Origin: Gammaproteobacteria bacterium
Lineage (GTDB): Bacteria; Pseudomonadota; Gammaproteobacteria; Pseudomonadales; Azotimanducaceae
Length of the DNA stretch: 6,153 nt
Direction: 5' to 3'
Assembly: GCA_003476445.1 (NCBI GenBank)
Contig: DMUF01000148.1
Location: forward strand, 658-6,810
Part shown: one piece after another, positions 6,066 through 6,153 of the stretch
How positions within the stretch are numbered: the first letter of the stretch is position 1
Layout: every line of letters starts with the position of its first letter
The notes under the pieces: generated by a model
What the model was told of the DNA's origin: nothing
Seen by the model: the letters and a program-made list of their open reading frames with translations, nothing else
Database searches by the model: none
Made by a program: the position numbers and the translations under genes

Positions 6066-6153
6066 CCGGTCGTACGCGACAATGCGGCAACCCGAGAATC
6101 GCCGAACAAACTTCATTCTCAGCAAAACTATTGCTCTTATCGAGAAGAAATGA

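Noticed and set aside
5938..6153. A 71-codon plus-strand open frame ending at the right edge
   Set aside because: Half of it is antisense to rpsU and the rest covers the rpsU promoter; the product is not recognisable.
6140..6153. Possible start of a divergent plus-strand gene (ATG at 6150-6152 after GAGAAG)
   Set aside because: tsaD is often divergent from rpsU in gammaproteobacteria, so a start here is conceivable, but only four bases of any such gene would be in view and nothing can be tested.
1..6153. Mobile elements, CRISPR arrays, tRNA or rRNA genes, defence systems
   Set aside because: I looked for repeat arrays, transposase-like frames, terminal inverted repeats and RNA gene motifs and saw none. 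The five housekeeping or metabolic genes account for nearly all of the sequence.

Overview
The window is a GC-rich stretch of a proteobacterial chromosome carrying the macromolecular synthesis operon. All five genes lie on the minus strand and read from right to left: rpsU (ribosomal protein S21), a YqeY/GatB-like gene, a bifunctional mannose-1-phosphate guanylyltransferase/mannose-6-phosphate isomerase (manC/algA/xanB type), dnaG (primase) and rpoD (the primary sigma factor, whose C-terminus is cut by the left edge). From memory, the RpoD core regions are almost identical to those of E. coli, S21 has the 71-residue proteobacterial form, and the operon order fits a gammaproteobacterium (a betaproteobacterium is less likely). 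I cannot name the genus.

Layout. Positions 6153-5997 are the upstream region, with a good sigma70-type promoter for rpsU at 6036-6065. rpsU is followed by a 7-bp GC stem-loop and then yqeY, which uses a TTG start with a good Shine-Dalgarno sequence. A 164-bp gap precedes manC and holds a weak stem-loop after yqeY, a weak promoter candidate and a strong manC ribosome-binding site. dnaG starts 22 bp after manC, and its start codon sits in the loop of a perfect 8-bp inverted repeat. The 229-bp dnaG-rpoD gap holds a perfect TATAAT -10 box, an inverted repeat inside the promoter spacer, and a leader of about 100 nt with several small stem-loops before rpoD.

Working together. rpsU, dnaG and rpoD supply translation, replication and transcription initiation factors, usually from one transcript whose products are needed in very different amounts. 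The sequence shows plausible devices for unequal output: a stem-loop after rpsU, a start-codon hairpin on dnaG, and a separate promoter with a structured leader for rpoD. The unusual part is the sugar-nucleotide gene manC, which sits tightly against dnaG inside this housekeeping operon. I see no new defence system, mobile element, CRISPR array, tRNA or rRNA here. The interest lies in operon architecture and regulation.
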